This document shows, one piece after another, positions 17,189 to 25,319 of a stretch of DNA of 64,000 nucleotides. The translations under genes were made by a program, and so were the position numbers. Source of the stretch: Klebsiella huaxiensis (GTDB lineage: Bacteria > Pseudomonadota > Gammaproteobacteria > Enterobacterales > Enterobacteriaceae); the NCBI RefSeq assembly GCF_003261575.2, contig NZ_CP036175.1, positions 2,852,001 to 2,916,000 on the forward strand. The letters are read 5' to 3'. The notes beneath the pieces were generated by a model, which was given only the letters and a program-made list of their open reading frames with translations, was not told the DNA's origin and made no database searches. Numbering within the stretch: the stretch's first letter is position 1; the number at the start of each line of letters is the position of its first letter.

Positions 17189-18427
17189 ATGGGCTGCGGT
17201 GATAACAAGGTGCTGGTGCTGGCAGATGACTTTACCGGTGCCAATGACGCAGGAGTTAGCCTGGCGGAGACGGGAATGCGGGCGGAAGTGGCGTTCAGCG
17301 GCAGCTACCAGGGAGAAGCGCAGGCGCTGATCCTTAATAGCGATAGCCGTGCGCAGTCCGCTGCAGAGGCGGCGCGGCGGGTTACACATTTACTACAGGC
17401 GGTTTTGCCGCGTTTCCAGCCGCGCTGGACAGTCAAAAAAATCGACTCCACGCTGCGCGGGAATCTTGGCGCTGAACTGGACGCGGCAATGACGGCGCTC
17501 AACTGCCCGATCGCGGTACTGGCTCCTGCCTTCCCGACGGCAGGTCGGGTGACGCGGCAGGGTAAGTGCTATGTGCACGGCTTGCCGGTTGATGAGACTG
17601 AGTTTGCAACTGACCCGAAAACGCCGGTTAGCAGTGCTGATATCGCCACCGTGGTGGCGCAGCAAAGCAATGCGCGCTGTTCACGGGTGACGGTCGATAC
17701 GCTGGGGGCTGCGCTGGCGCAAACCGTAAACGTAGCAAGCGTGCTGATCGTGGATGCAGAAGAGAACGCCCAACTGGACGTCATTATCGCGGCAGTGGCT
17801 GAATCTACGCAGCGGGTGCTGCTGGTGGGGTCTGCCGGGCTGTGTGACGCCCTGGCGCGAAGCCTGGCCACCGCGCCGCACGGGCCGTTGCTGGCGGTCG
17901 TTGGCTCGATGAGTGAAATCGCTCAACAGCAAATCGCATGCCTTGAGAAGCATCCTCGCATCACACGGGTAGAAATTGATGTCGCCATGGCCTTTGGCGG
18001 CGACGCAACGGCAGATGCCCGGCGCATTGCCGCGGTGTTGAGCGAAAGCAATCATTGTGTGGTTACCACTCGCCCCGATAGCGAGGCGCGAAAGGGGATT
18101 GAAGCCCTGTGCCAACGGCATGGGGTCGATCGCACCACCCTCGGCGAGCGTATTTGCGCTTATCTGGCGCGAGTCAGCGAACTGGCCATCGCGCAAAGTC
18201 AGCCGGGAGCGCTCTATTTATCCGGCGGTGATGTGGCTATCGCCGTCGCGCAGGCTCTGGGAGCCAGCGGATTTCATATTACAGGTCGCGTGGCGCAGTG
18301 CGTGCCGTACGGCAATTTTCTGGGTAGTAGCTGGCAACGGCCGGTAATGACCAAGGCAGGCGGATTCGGAACGGAAACTACGCTGCTGGAGGTTGTGAAC
18401 TTTATTGAGGAGAAAATGAGTGACTAA
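17189..18427 (+). CDS. Four-carbon acid sugar kinase (DUF1537 family)
   Basis: Encodes 412 residues from the ATG preceded by AAGGG at 6 bases; upstream in-frame codons have no ribosome site. The family (DtnK, OtnK, LtnK) phosphorylates D-threonate, D- or L-erythronate or related C4 acids with ATP. The N-terminal motif VLADDFTGANDAGVSLAETG (10-29) and the C-terminal glycine-rich GSMSEIAQQQ and LSGGDVAIAVAQAL segments are typical of the two-domain fold. The stop overlaps the pdxA2-like gene by 8 bases. The partner enzyme points to D-threonate or D-erythronate chemistry. Confidence 0.86.
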   Translation: MGCGDNKVLVLADDFTGANDAGVSLAETGMRAEVAFSGSYQGEAQALILNSDSRAQSAAEAARRVTHLLQAVLPRFQPRWTVKKIDSTLRGNLGAELDAAMTALNCPIAVLAPAFPTAGRVTRQGKCYVHGLPVDETEFATDPKTPVSSADIATVVAQQSNARCSRVTVDTLGAALAQTVNVASVLIVDAEENAQLDVIIAAVAESTQRVLLVGSAGLCDALARSLATAPHGPLLAVVGSMSEIAQQQIACLEKHPRITRVEIDVAMAFGGDATADARRIAAVLSESNHCVVTTRPDSEARKGIEALCQRHGVDRTTLGERICAYLARVSELAIAQSQPGALYLSGGDVAIAVAQALGASGFHITGRVAQCVPYGNFLGSSWQRPVMTKAGGFGTETTLLEVVNFIEEKMSD

Positions 18428-19406
18428 CATCATTGCGGTAACGATGGGAGACCCGGCAGGCATTGGCCCGGAAATTATTATTAAGTCCCTGGTGGAGGGA
18501 AAACTGAACGGCGCACCCGTTGTGGTGGTGGGCTGCGCGCAGACGCTACGGCGTGTTCTGGCGCTGGAGATCACTCCGCGCGCCGAGCTGCGAATCATTG
18601 ATAATCCCGGACAGGCACAGTTTAGCCCTGGCACCATTAACGTTATCGACGAACCGCTGGCCGACCCGGAAGGGCTACGTGTCGGGGAAGTGCAGGCGCA
18701 GGCGGGCGATTTGGCCTACCGTTGTATCAAGCGCGCGACCGAACTGGCGATGGCCGGTGAGGTTTTTGCAATTGCTACCGCACCGTTGAACAAAGAAGCG
18801 CTGCACCTGGCAGGACACAATTTCCCGGGGCATACCGAGATGCTGGCCCATCTGACTAAGACCAAAGATTACGCGATGGTGCTGTATACCGATAAGCTCA
18901 AAGTTATCCATATTTCCACCCACGTCGCGCTGCGCAAGTTTCTCGATACCCTAAACCAGCCGCGGGTCGAAACGGTGATTGGTATCGCCGATAGCTTCCT
19001 GCGTCGGGTTGGCTTTAGCAATCCGCGCATTGCCGTCGCAGGCGTTAACCCGCACGCTGGGGAAAATGGTTTGTTTGGTGATGAAGAGATTCGTATCGTC
19101 GGCCCGGCCGTTGAAGCGATGAAGGCCAAAGGGTTGAACGTGACCGGCCCGTGCCCGCCGGATACGGTATTTATGCAGTGCCACGACGGACTGTTTGATA
19201 TGGTGGTGGCGATGTATCACGATCAGGGACACATTCCGCTAAAACTGCTCGGGTTTTATGATGGGGTAAATATCACTGCCGGACTGCCGTTTATTCGCAC
19301 ATCCGCAGACCATGGCACGGCGTTTGATATTGCCTGGACAGGTAAAGCTAAGTCTGACAGCATGGCTACCTCTATTGAGCTCGCCATGCAAATCGCACAG
19401 GAATAA
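18420..19406 (+). CDS. PdxA2-type 4-phospho-acid-sugar dehydrogenase
   Basis: Encodes 328 residues starting at GTG, with GAGGAG 7 bases upstream. It belongs to the PdxA family. Metal-site blocks GHTEMLAHLTKT (about 137) and MVVAMYHDQGHIPLKLLGF (about 262) and the N-terminal MGDPAGIGPEI are clear. PdxA2 paralogues found beside DUF1537 kinases oxidise and decarboxylate 4-phospho-D-threonate or erythronate to dihydroxyacetone phosphate with NAD+. Pyridoxal synthesis PdxA sits with ksgA/apaH in enterics, so this copy is the catabolic type. Confidence 0.86.
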   Translation: MTNIIAVTMGDPAGIGPEIIIKSLVEGKLNGAPVVVVGCAQTLRRVLALEITPRAELRIIDNPGQAQFSPGTINVIDEPLADPEGLRVGEVQAQAGDLAYRCIKRATELAMAGEVFAIATAPLNKEALHLAGHNFPGHTEMLAHLTKTKDYAMVLYTDKLKVIHISTHVALRKFLDTLNQPRVETVIGIADSFLRRVGFSNPRIAVAGVNPHAGENGLFGDEEIRIVGPAVEAMKAKGLNVTGPCPPDTVFMQCHDGLFDMVVAMYHDQGHIPLKLLGFYDGVNITAGLPFIRTSADHGTAFDIAWTGKAKSDSMATSIELAMQIAQE

Positions 19407-19407
19407 T

Positions 19408-20169
19408 ATGAAGGGATATAACCGGTTAGAGCAGATTATGGATTATCTGAAGAGCCATAATCTGGTGACAGTGGATCAACTGGTGGCGGTGACCACCGCG
19501 TCGCCAGCCACGATTCGCCGCGATCTGATTAAACTCGATCAGGAAGGGGTGATTAGCCGTACTCATGGCGGCGTGACCCTGAACCGGTTTATTCCTTCCC
19601 AGCCGACGACACAGGAAAAATCCCAGCGTAGCCAGCAGGAAAAATACGCCATCGCCAGCGCGGCGGCGGCGTTAGTCAAGGCCGGGGACGCCATTGTCCT
19701 CGATGCCGGGACGACGATGATTGAACTTGCCCGGCAAATAACTCATCTGCCGCTACGAGTGATCACCAGCGATCTGCATATCGCTCTGTTTTTATCCGAA
19801 TTCAAGCAAATCGAAGTGACCATTATCGGCGGGCGTATTGACGATAGCAGCCAGTCCTGCATTGGTGAACACGGTCGCCGACTGCTGCAAAATATCTGGC
19901 CCGATCTGGCTTTTGTCAGCTGCAATGGCTGGGATCTGGAGAAGGGCGTCACTTCACCAACGGAAGAAAAAGCGGCGCTGAAGCGGGATTTAATCGCCAA
20001 CGCCCGGCGGCGCATTCTGCTGGCGGACAGCTCGAAATACGGCGCCTGGTCGCTGTTTAACATCACCCATCTCGACTCGCTCACCGATATCATTACCGAT
20101 AATCATCTGCCAGAAGAGACGCGCGAGATGTTAGTGCATATTCATCCCCGGCTGATCATCGCCGACTAG
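19408..20169 (+). CDS. DeoR-family transcriptional regulator
   Basis: Encodes 253 residues from ATG 19408, one base after the pdxA2 stop and with AGGA upstream. The N-terminal DeoR helix-turn-helix includes VTVDQLVAVTTASPATIRRDL (split around residues 20-40) and the hinge GVISRTHGGV. The C-terminal sensor domain has the DAGTTMIELA phosphosugar-binding loop and DSSKYG. DeoR sensors usually bind a phosphorylated sugar intermediate, here perhaps 4-phospho-threonate or DHAP. As the third gene of the plus arm it probably controls both arms from 17017-17188. Confidence 0.86.
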   Translation: MKGYNRLEQIMDYLKSHNLVTVDQLVAVTTASPATIRRDLIKLDQEGVISRTHGGVTLNRFIPSQPTTQEKSQRSQQEKYAIASAAAALVKAGDAIVLDAGTTMIELARQITHLPLRVITSDLHIALFLSEFKQIEVTIIGGRIDDSSQSCIGEHGRRLLQNIWPDLAFVSCNGWDLEKGVTSPTEEKAALKRDLIANARRRILLADSSKYGAWSLFNITHLDSLTDIITDNHLPEETREMLVHIHPRLIIAD

Positions 20170-20182
20170 CCGGGAGCGCGGG

Positions 20183-21127
20183 TTACGGTAATCGGGCGAT
20201 ATTGGCTTTAATCACCTCAATAGAGTGGCGGAACTTTTCCGCTTCATCATCGGCTAATTGCAACTCAATAATCTGCTGCACGCCGCTTTGCGTCAGTACG
20301 GCAGGAACGCCTGCCGCCGCGCCGCTCACGCCATATTCCCCGTCAAGAATGCACGATACCGCCAGCGCACGATGACTGCCGGTGAAAATATTGCGGCAGA
20401 TCTCAGCGATGGTCCCGGCAACGCCATATTCGGTGCAGCCTTTACCCGAATAAATTTCAAACCCCAGCTTGCGCACCTTTTCGGCAATCAGCTCCCGGTC
20501 CAGCGCTTTGCCGGTATGTTTTTGATAAACGTCACCAATGGCTGAACCGTAGACCGCCGAGTGCGACCATACCGGAAACTGGGTATCGCCATGTTCGCCG
20601 AGGATAAAGGCATCGATACTTTGCGCACCGATGTCCAGCTCCTGGGCCAGCACCCGCCGCAGGCGGGTGGTATCCAGCCAGACGCCGGTGCCCAGTACCT
20701 GACTGCGCGGCAGGCCTGAAAGTTGCCACACCTGCCAGGTGATAATGTCGCAAGGGTTAGTGGCAATCAGAAAGATGCCGTTGAAGCCGCCGTTCATCAT
20801 CTGCGGGACGATACTTTTGACGATTTTCGCCGTGTTGGTCAGTTCGTCCAGGCGCGTCTGGCCCGGTTTGAGCGCGCCACCAGAAACGGTGATCACCGCG
20901 ATATCGACATCGGCGCAGTCGCCGGCTTCCCGCGTGGAAATCGTCATCATCCCCGGCATATAGGCAGCCGCATCACTGAGATCCTGGGCGTGGGCTTCGG
21001 CGCGGGCTTTGTTCAGATCAACGAGGATCAGCTCCTCGCAGATATTCTGGTTCAACAGGGCATAGGCCGCAGAGGCACCGACGTTCCCAGCTCCGATAAT
21101 CATCACCTTACGCGCTTTGGTATTCAT
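20183..21127 (-). CDS. Lactate/malate dehydrogenase family 2-hydroxyacid dehydrogenase
   Basis: Encodes 314 residues from ATG 21125-21127 (7 bases after AGGA; the adjacent ATG at 21130 adds one Met). The Rossmann motif is GAGNVGASAAYAL (about residues 12-24), catalytic His is in LGEHGDTQFP, and the Asp/Arg pair is in LDTTRLRRV. At the specificity loop (SGGALKPGQTR), the position holding Gln in lactate and Arg in malate dehydrogenases is Leu. This suggests a larger hydrophobic 2-hydroxy acid, as in L-2-hydroxyisocaproate dehydrogenases. It converges on the DeoR gene with a 13-bp gap. Confidence 0.84.
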   Translation of the reverse strand: MNTKARKVMIIGAGNVGASAAYALLNQNICEELILVDLNKARAEAHAQDLSDAAAYMPGMMTISTREAGDCADVDIAVITVSGGALKPGQTRLDELTNTAKIVKSIVPQMMNGGFNGIFLIATNPCDIITWQVWQLSGLPRSQVLGTGVWLDTTRLRRVLAQELDIGAQSIDAFILGEHGDTQFPVWSHSAVYGSAIGDVYQKHTGKALDRELIAEKVRKLGFEIYSGKGCTEYGVAGTIAEICRNIFTGSHRALAVSCILDGEYGVSGAAAGVPAVLTQSGVQQIIELQLADDEAEKFRHSIEVIKANIARLP

Positions 21128-21272
21128 CATTTTTTCCTGATAACAGACATCGTGCCGCAAAATTACTGCGCCTCAAGGGGTTAGCGCAATAGGGGAGCGG
21201 AGCTATAAGTTAATGCTATGGCGGTTCAGCGTACGCCTCGCGTTACAGTGCGCTTAAAAAAGGAGCTTATTT

Positions 21273-21755
21273 ATGTATACCATCGCCGCGACTCCGCTGA
21301 ACCACCCGGAATTGAACGCCTTGATAGCCCAACTGGACGTCTACCAGCAGGCGCTTTATCCGGCCGAAAGCAACCATCTGATAGATCTTAGTGCACTGCC
21401 GCCTGAATCGGTGATTGCGCTGCTGATCCGCGACCCGCAACAGCAGGCTATTGGCTGTGGGGCAATTGTGCTGGGGGAGGAGGGCTTTGGTGAGATGAAG
21501 CGGGTATTTATCGACCCGACCCATCGCGGTCAGCAGCTTGGCGAGAAACTGCTGGCGGCGCTGGAAGAAGAGGCTTTACGGCGCGAGTGCCACACCGTGC
21601 GTCTGGAGACCGGCATCCATCAGCATGCGGCCGTGGCGTTATATACCCGTAATGGCTATCAGACCCGCAGCGCCTTCGCGCCGTATCAGCCGGACCCGTT
21701 AAGCATCTTTATGGAGAAACTGTTGCTTGTCGATCTTCGTTCAGCAGCTCTATAA
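21273..21755 (+). CDS. GNAT-family N-acetyltransferase
   Basis: Encodes 160 residues. The acetyl-CoA binding motif A is FIDPTHRGQQLGEKLLAAL (about 88-106), followed by the VRLETGIHQHAAVALYTRNGY strand-helix unit split by a short loop. It is preceded by AAAAAAGGAG and an ATG. The substrate is not identifiable; similar single-domain GNATs act on amino acids or drugs. Its last 47 bp overlap the 3' end of convergent ptrR, an unusually long convergent overlap. Confidence 0.82.
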   Translation: MYTIAATPLNHPELNALIAQLDVYQQALYPAESNHLIDLSALPPESVIALLIRDPQQQAIGCGAIVLGEEGFGEMKRVFIDPTHRGQQLGEKLLAALEEEALRRECHTVRLETGIHQHAAVALYTRNGYQTRSAFAPYQPDPLSIFMEKLLLVDLRSAAL

Positions 21756-22587
21756 ACGCTTCAAGTTGACGGGTTTTCGCCCCGCGACGCCATACCAGAC
21801 AGGTCGTTAGCCAGCGCCGCTCTTCGGCCAGCGGCCAGGCGGAGACCTGTTGATGGCCCGGCATGCTCTCCAGCATGCTGCGCGGGATCAGCGCCAGCCC
21901 GGCCCCGGTAATCACGCAAGCCAGCATCCCGTGATAGGACTCCATTTCGTGAATTCGACCCGGCGTGGCGCGATCGGCATGGAACCAGCTTTCAAAATGA
22001 CGTCGATAGGAACAGTTGGCGCGAAACGCGTAGACGCTGGCTCCGTTCACTTCGCTGGCACGAGCAATGGGCGGGTGGCCCATTGGTGCTACGATCATCA
22101 TCTCTTCCGGGAACACCGGTAACCCTTCAAGCCCCGGATGCACCACCGGACCGTCAACAAAGGCCGCGCTAAGGTTGCCTTCAAGTACGCCGTCGATCAT
22201 GGTGCCGGAGGGACCGGTGGAGAGGGCAAGATGAATCTTTGGGTAGCGCTGATTAAAGTGCGCCAGCGTAGTAGGGATACGCACGGCGGCGGTACTTTCC
22301 AGCGATCCGAGCGAAAACAGCCCCTGGGGTTCATCCCCGGCAACCACCATGCGAGCCTCATCAACCAGGGCCAGAATTTGCTGACTATAGCGTAAAAAAC
22401 TGTGCCCGGCGGGCGACAGGCGAAGGCGCTGGTTTTCGCGGATAAACAACTCGACGCCGAGATCTGCCTCCAGTTGGCGAATACGGGTCGTCAGGTTAGA
22501 CGGCACGCGATGCACCTTCTGCGCGGCCTGGGTAATGCTGCCAGTGCTGGCAACAGCGTTAAACATCTCAAGCTGGGTCAGATCCAT
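21709..22587 (-). CDS. ptrR: LysR-family regulator PtrR (YneJ)
   Basis: Encodes 292 residues. The N-terminal HTH is ASTGSITQAAQKVHRVPSN with LEADLGVELFIRENQRLRLS, and the rest is a LysR substrate-binding domain. It is divergent from sad across 105 bp, as yneJ is from yneI/sad in E. coli, where PtrR represses sad and links it to putrescine use. The symbol rests on this arrangement and strong HTH resemblance. Control of sad here is inferred. Confidence 0.85.
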   Translation of the reverse strand: MDLTQLEMFNAVASTGSITQAAQKVHRVPSNLTTRIRQLEADLGVELFIRENQRLRLSPAGHSFLRYSQQILALVDEARMVVAGDEPQGLFSLGSLESTAAVRIPTTLAHFNQRYPKIHLALSTGPSGTMIDGVLEGNLSAAFVDGPVVHPGLEGLPVFPEEMMIVAPMGHPPIARASEVNGASVYAFRANCSYRRHFESWFHADRATPGRIHEMESYHGMLACVITGAGLALIPRSMLESMPGHQQVSAWPLAEERRWLTTCLVWRRGAKTRQLEAFIELLNEDRQATVSP

Positions 22588-22692
22588 GGTGTTCTTCTTT
22601 TGTGAATGAGTTGCTTAATATTATTCATTTTTAATGAATGGTAGGGTAAGTCAGAATAAGGTCACTTCGCAATCAATACAGAGAGAAAAACG

Positions 22693-24078
22693 ATGAATTT
22701 ATCTGCAACTCATGCGGTTTCCGTGAATCCGACGACAGGTGAAATGGTGTCCTCTCTGCCCTGGGCTACCGAACAGCAAGTTGATTCAGCGATTGCCCTT
22801 GCGGACCAGGGTTATTGCCAGTGGCGCAACGTCAGCGTGGCGAACCGCGCGGCGGTGCTGCGTAACGTCGGCAGCGCAATGCGTGTCCGCGCTGAAGAGC
22901 TGGCGCAAATGATTAGCCTTGAGATGGGCAAGCCGATTGCTCAGGCGCGCGGCGAAGTCGCTAAATCAGCCAATCTTTGCGACTGGTATGCCGAGCATGG
23001 TCCGGCGATGCTGAATACCGAAGCGACTCTCGTTGAAGACAATAAAGCGGTGATTGAGTACCGCCCGATGGGCGCGATCCTCGCAATTATGCCGTGGAAC
23101 TTCCCGGTGTGGCAGGTGCTGCGCGGTGCGGTACCGATTCTGCTGGCGGGTAACAGCTATCTGCTCAAGCACGCGCCGAACGTGATGGGCAGCGCGGCGA
23201 TAATCGGTGAGATCTTCGCACAAGCGGGCGTCCCGGCAGGTGTGTTTGGTTGGGTTAATGCTACCAACGACGGCGTTTCGCAGATTATCAACGATCCGCG
23301 TATTGCCGCCGTGACTGTCACCGGCAGCGTGCGGGCCGGGAAGGCTATAGGCGCGCAGGCCGGCGCGGCGTTGAAAAAATGCGTGCTGGAGCTGGGTGGC
23401 TCCGATCCGTTTATCGTGCTGAACGACGCCGACCTCGACGAGGCGGTAAAGGCCGCGGTGATTGGTCGTTATCAGAATACCGGGCAGGTCTGCGCTGCCG
23501 CAAAACGCTTTATCGTTGAAGCGGGGATTGTTGACGCTTTTACGCAGAAATTTGTCGCCGCCGTCGCCGCGCTGAAAATGGGCGATCCGCGCGATGAGCA
23601 GAACTATGTCGGGCCAATGGCGCGCTTCGACCTGCGCGATGAGCTACATGAGCAGGTGCTTGCAACCTTAAAAGAAGGTGCAACCCTGCTGCTGGGCGCG
23701 GAAAAAATCGAAGGCGCGGGCAACTACTATGCGCCGACGGTGATGGGAAACGTCACCTCCGGGATGACCGGTTTTCGCCAGGAGCTGTTTGGCCCGGTGG
23801 CGACCATCACCGAAGCACGAGACGCCGACCATGCGCTGGCGCTGGCAAATGATAGCGAGTTTGGTCTCTCTGCGACGGTTTATACCACCAGTGAGGAGCA
23901 GGCTCAGCGTTTCGCCAGCGAGCTGGAGTGCGGCGGAGTGTTTATCAACGGCTACTGCGCCAGCGATGCTCGCGTAGCGTTCGGCGGGGTGAAGAAAAGC
24001 GGATTTGGTCGTGAGCTATCCCACTTCGGCCTGCACGAATTCTGCAACGTGCAAACCGTCTGGAAAGATCGTCGTTAA
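22693..24078 (+). CDS. sad: Succinate-semialdehyde dehydrogenase Sad (YneI)
   Basis: Encodes 461 residues of the aldehyde dehydrogenase superfamily. The general base Glu233 is in LELGGSDPF and the nucleophile Cys267 in NTGQVCAAAKRF; the C-terminus KKSGFGRELSHFGLHEFCN matches E. coli Sad closely. It oxidises succinate semialdehyde to succinate with NAD+ preferred, the last step of putrescine/GABA degradation. GAGAGAAA precedes the ATG. PtrR is divergent upstream; a REP element lies just after the stop. Confidence 0.92.
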   Translation: MNLSATHAVSVNPTTGEMVSSLPWATEQQVDSAIALADQGYCQWRNVSVANRAAVLRNVGSAMRVRAEELAQMISLEMGKPIAQARGEVAKSANLCDWYAEHGPAMLNTEATLVEDNKAVIEYRPMGAILAIMPWNFPVWQVLRGAVPILLAGNSYLLKHAPNVMGSAAIIGEIFAQAGVPAGVFGWVNATNDGVSQIINDPRIAAVTVTGSVRAGKAIGAQAGAALKKCVLELGGSDPFIVLNDADLDEAVKAAVIGRYQNTGQVCAAAKRFIVEAGIVDAFTQKFVAAVAALKMGDPRDEQNYVGPMARFDLRDELHEQVLATLKEGATLLLGAEKIEGAGNYYAPTVMGNVTSGMTGFRQELFGPVATITEARDADHALALANDSEFGLSATVYTTSEEQAQRFASELECGGVFINGYCASDARVAFGGVKKSGFGRELSHFGLHEFCNVQTVWKDRR

Positions 24079-24141
24079 ACTCCAGAAACCCTCGGCTCGC
24101 ACTGCGTTCAGTCGGGCTACGGGTTCACAACCGTCTGTGGA

Positions 24142-24180
24142 CCGGTAGCCCGGACAGGTGCGCCAGCACCGCCTCCGGGA
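24142..24180. repeat. REP-type palindrome
   Basis: GGTAGCCCGGACAGGTGCGC followed by CAGCACCGCCTCCGGGA; same family as the 2930-3590 array. It is a single copy with a degenerate partner (GTCGGGCTACGGG, 24111-24123) between sad and the next operon. Confidence 0.8.
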
Positions 24181-24317
24181 GCTTTTGACCTTTCCCAATG
24201 GTACTCCGTACCCCCCGCATATCTAATTTTCGGCAGAGCACATGTAAATAAATTGTTTCTCAGTGGCCGCGACCGCTTCTAATAATGCAGACATGTTAAT
24301 TCACATGAGCCTGCGAA

Positions 24318-25319
24318 ATGTCTTATCGAATCAGTATCCTGGATAAAAGCCCGCTGGCAGCCGGGGAAACGGCAGCACAGGCGCTGGCGCGTACATTAAC
24401 GCTTGCGCAACAGGCGGAAGCCTGGGGCTATCACCGTTTCTGGATTGCCGAACACCACAATACCGACCAGCTCGCGAGCCCGTCGCCGGAGCTGGCGATC
24501 GCCTGGATCCTCGGCCAGACCCGCAAGATTCGCGTCGGCTCCGGCGGCGTCATGCTGCAACACTACAGCCCGTACAAAGTAGCGGAAAATTTCAATATGC
24601 TCGCCGCCATTGCGCCGGGCCGCGTCGACCTGGGCGTCGGCAAAGCACCCGGCGGCCTGCCGCTTTCTACGCGTGCTTTACAACAGGGGCTTAATCCGCA
24701 GGAGAAAGGGACTTTTGCCGACCAGTTGGCGCAGCTTGATAACTGGCTGTCGCTGACCGAAGCCGACGGCGAGGAGAGCGTGCGCGCCACGCCGATCCCG
24801 CCGCGTCGCGCCGACGGTTTTCTTCTCGGGGCGAGCCTTGAAAGCGCGCAGTTGGCGGCCCATCTGGACTGGAACTTTGTCTTCGCTGCGCATCTTAACG
24901 GCGATAAAAATTTGCTGCGCGACGTGCTAACCCGCTGGCGTGAACTCAGCCGCCGTGAAGCGATTGTCGCCGTTCAGGTCATCGTGGCTGAAGATGCCGC
25001 GACGGCGGTGGAGCTGGCAAAAACAGTGGAAGTGTGGGGCGTTGAACTGGAAAACGGCCAGCGGGTGACCGTCGGTAGCGAGTCGCAGGCGGCGGCGTTT
25101 GCTCGTCAGGCGGGCAGCAGGCCAACGCATATTGCCCGTCGGGAATCGGCGGTGCTGTTTGGCACTCCAGAGCAGGTCAAAGCGCAGCTGGATGCGTTGC
25201 GGTCAGCCTGGGGCATTGATGAATTTATTATCGATACGCCCATTAGCGACGGCGCGGCGCGTCTTAACTCCTTACGCCTGCTGGCCCAGGCGCATTTGAG
25301 CGCGGAGGTGCAGCCATGA
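24318..25319 (+). CDS. LLM-class flavin-dependent monooxygenase (MsnO8-like)
   Basis: Encodes a 333-residue bacterial-luciferase-like TIM barrel that uses reduced FMN and O2. Typical blocks are GYHRFWIAEHHNTDQLASPS (37-56) and GSGGVMLQHYSPYKVAENF (about 75-93). It is the first gene of the eight-gene operon and its stop overlaps the next ATG (ATGA). The ribosome site is weak. In comparable sulfur-scavenging clusters such enzymes oxidise C-S bonds of N-acetylated cysteine derivatives; the substrate here is inferred from neighbours. Confidence 0.85.
   Translation: MSYRISILDKSPLAAGETAAQALARTLTLAQQAEAWGYHRFWIAEHHNTDQLASPSPELAIAWILGQTRKIRVGSGGVMLQHYSPYKVAENFNMLAAIAPGRVDLGVGKAPGGLPLSTRALQQGLNPQEKGTFADQLAQLDNWLSLTEADGEESVRATPIPPRRADGFLLGASLESAQLAAHLDWNFVFAAHLNGDKNLLRDVLTRWRELSRREAIVAVQVIVAEDAATAVELAKTVEVWGVELENGQRVTVGSESQAAAFARQAGSRPTHIARRESAVLFGTPEQVKAQLDALRSAWGIDEFIIDTPISDGAARLNSLRLLAQAHLSAEVQP

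Noticed and set aside
18420..19406. Biosynthetic pdxA for vitamin B6.
   Set aside because: Biosynthetic pdxA is linked to ksgA and apaH; this copy overlaps a DUF1537 kinase gene, the hallmark of catabolic PdxA2.
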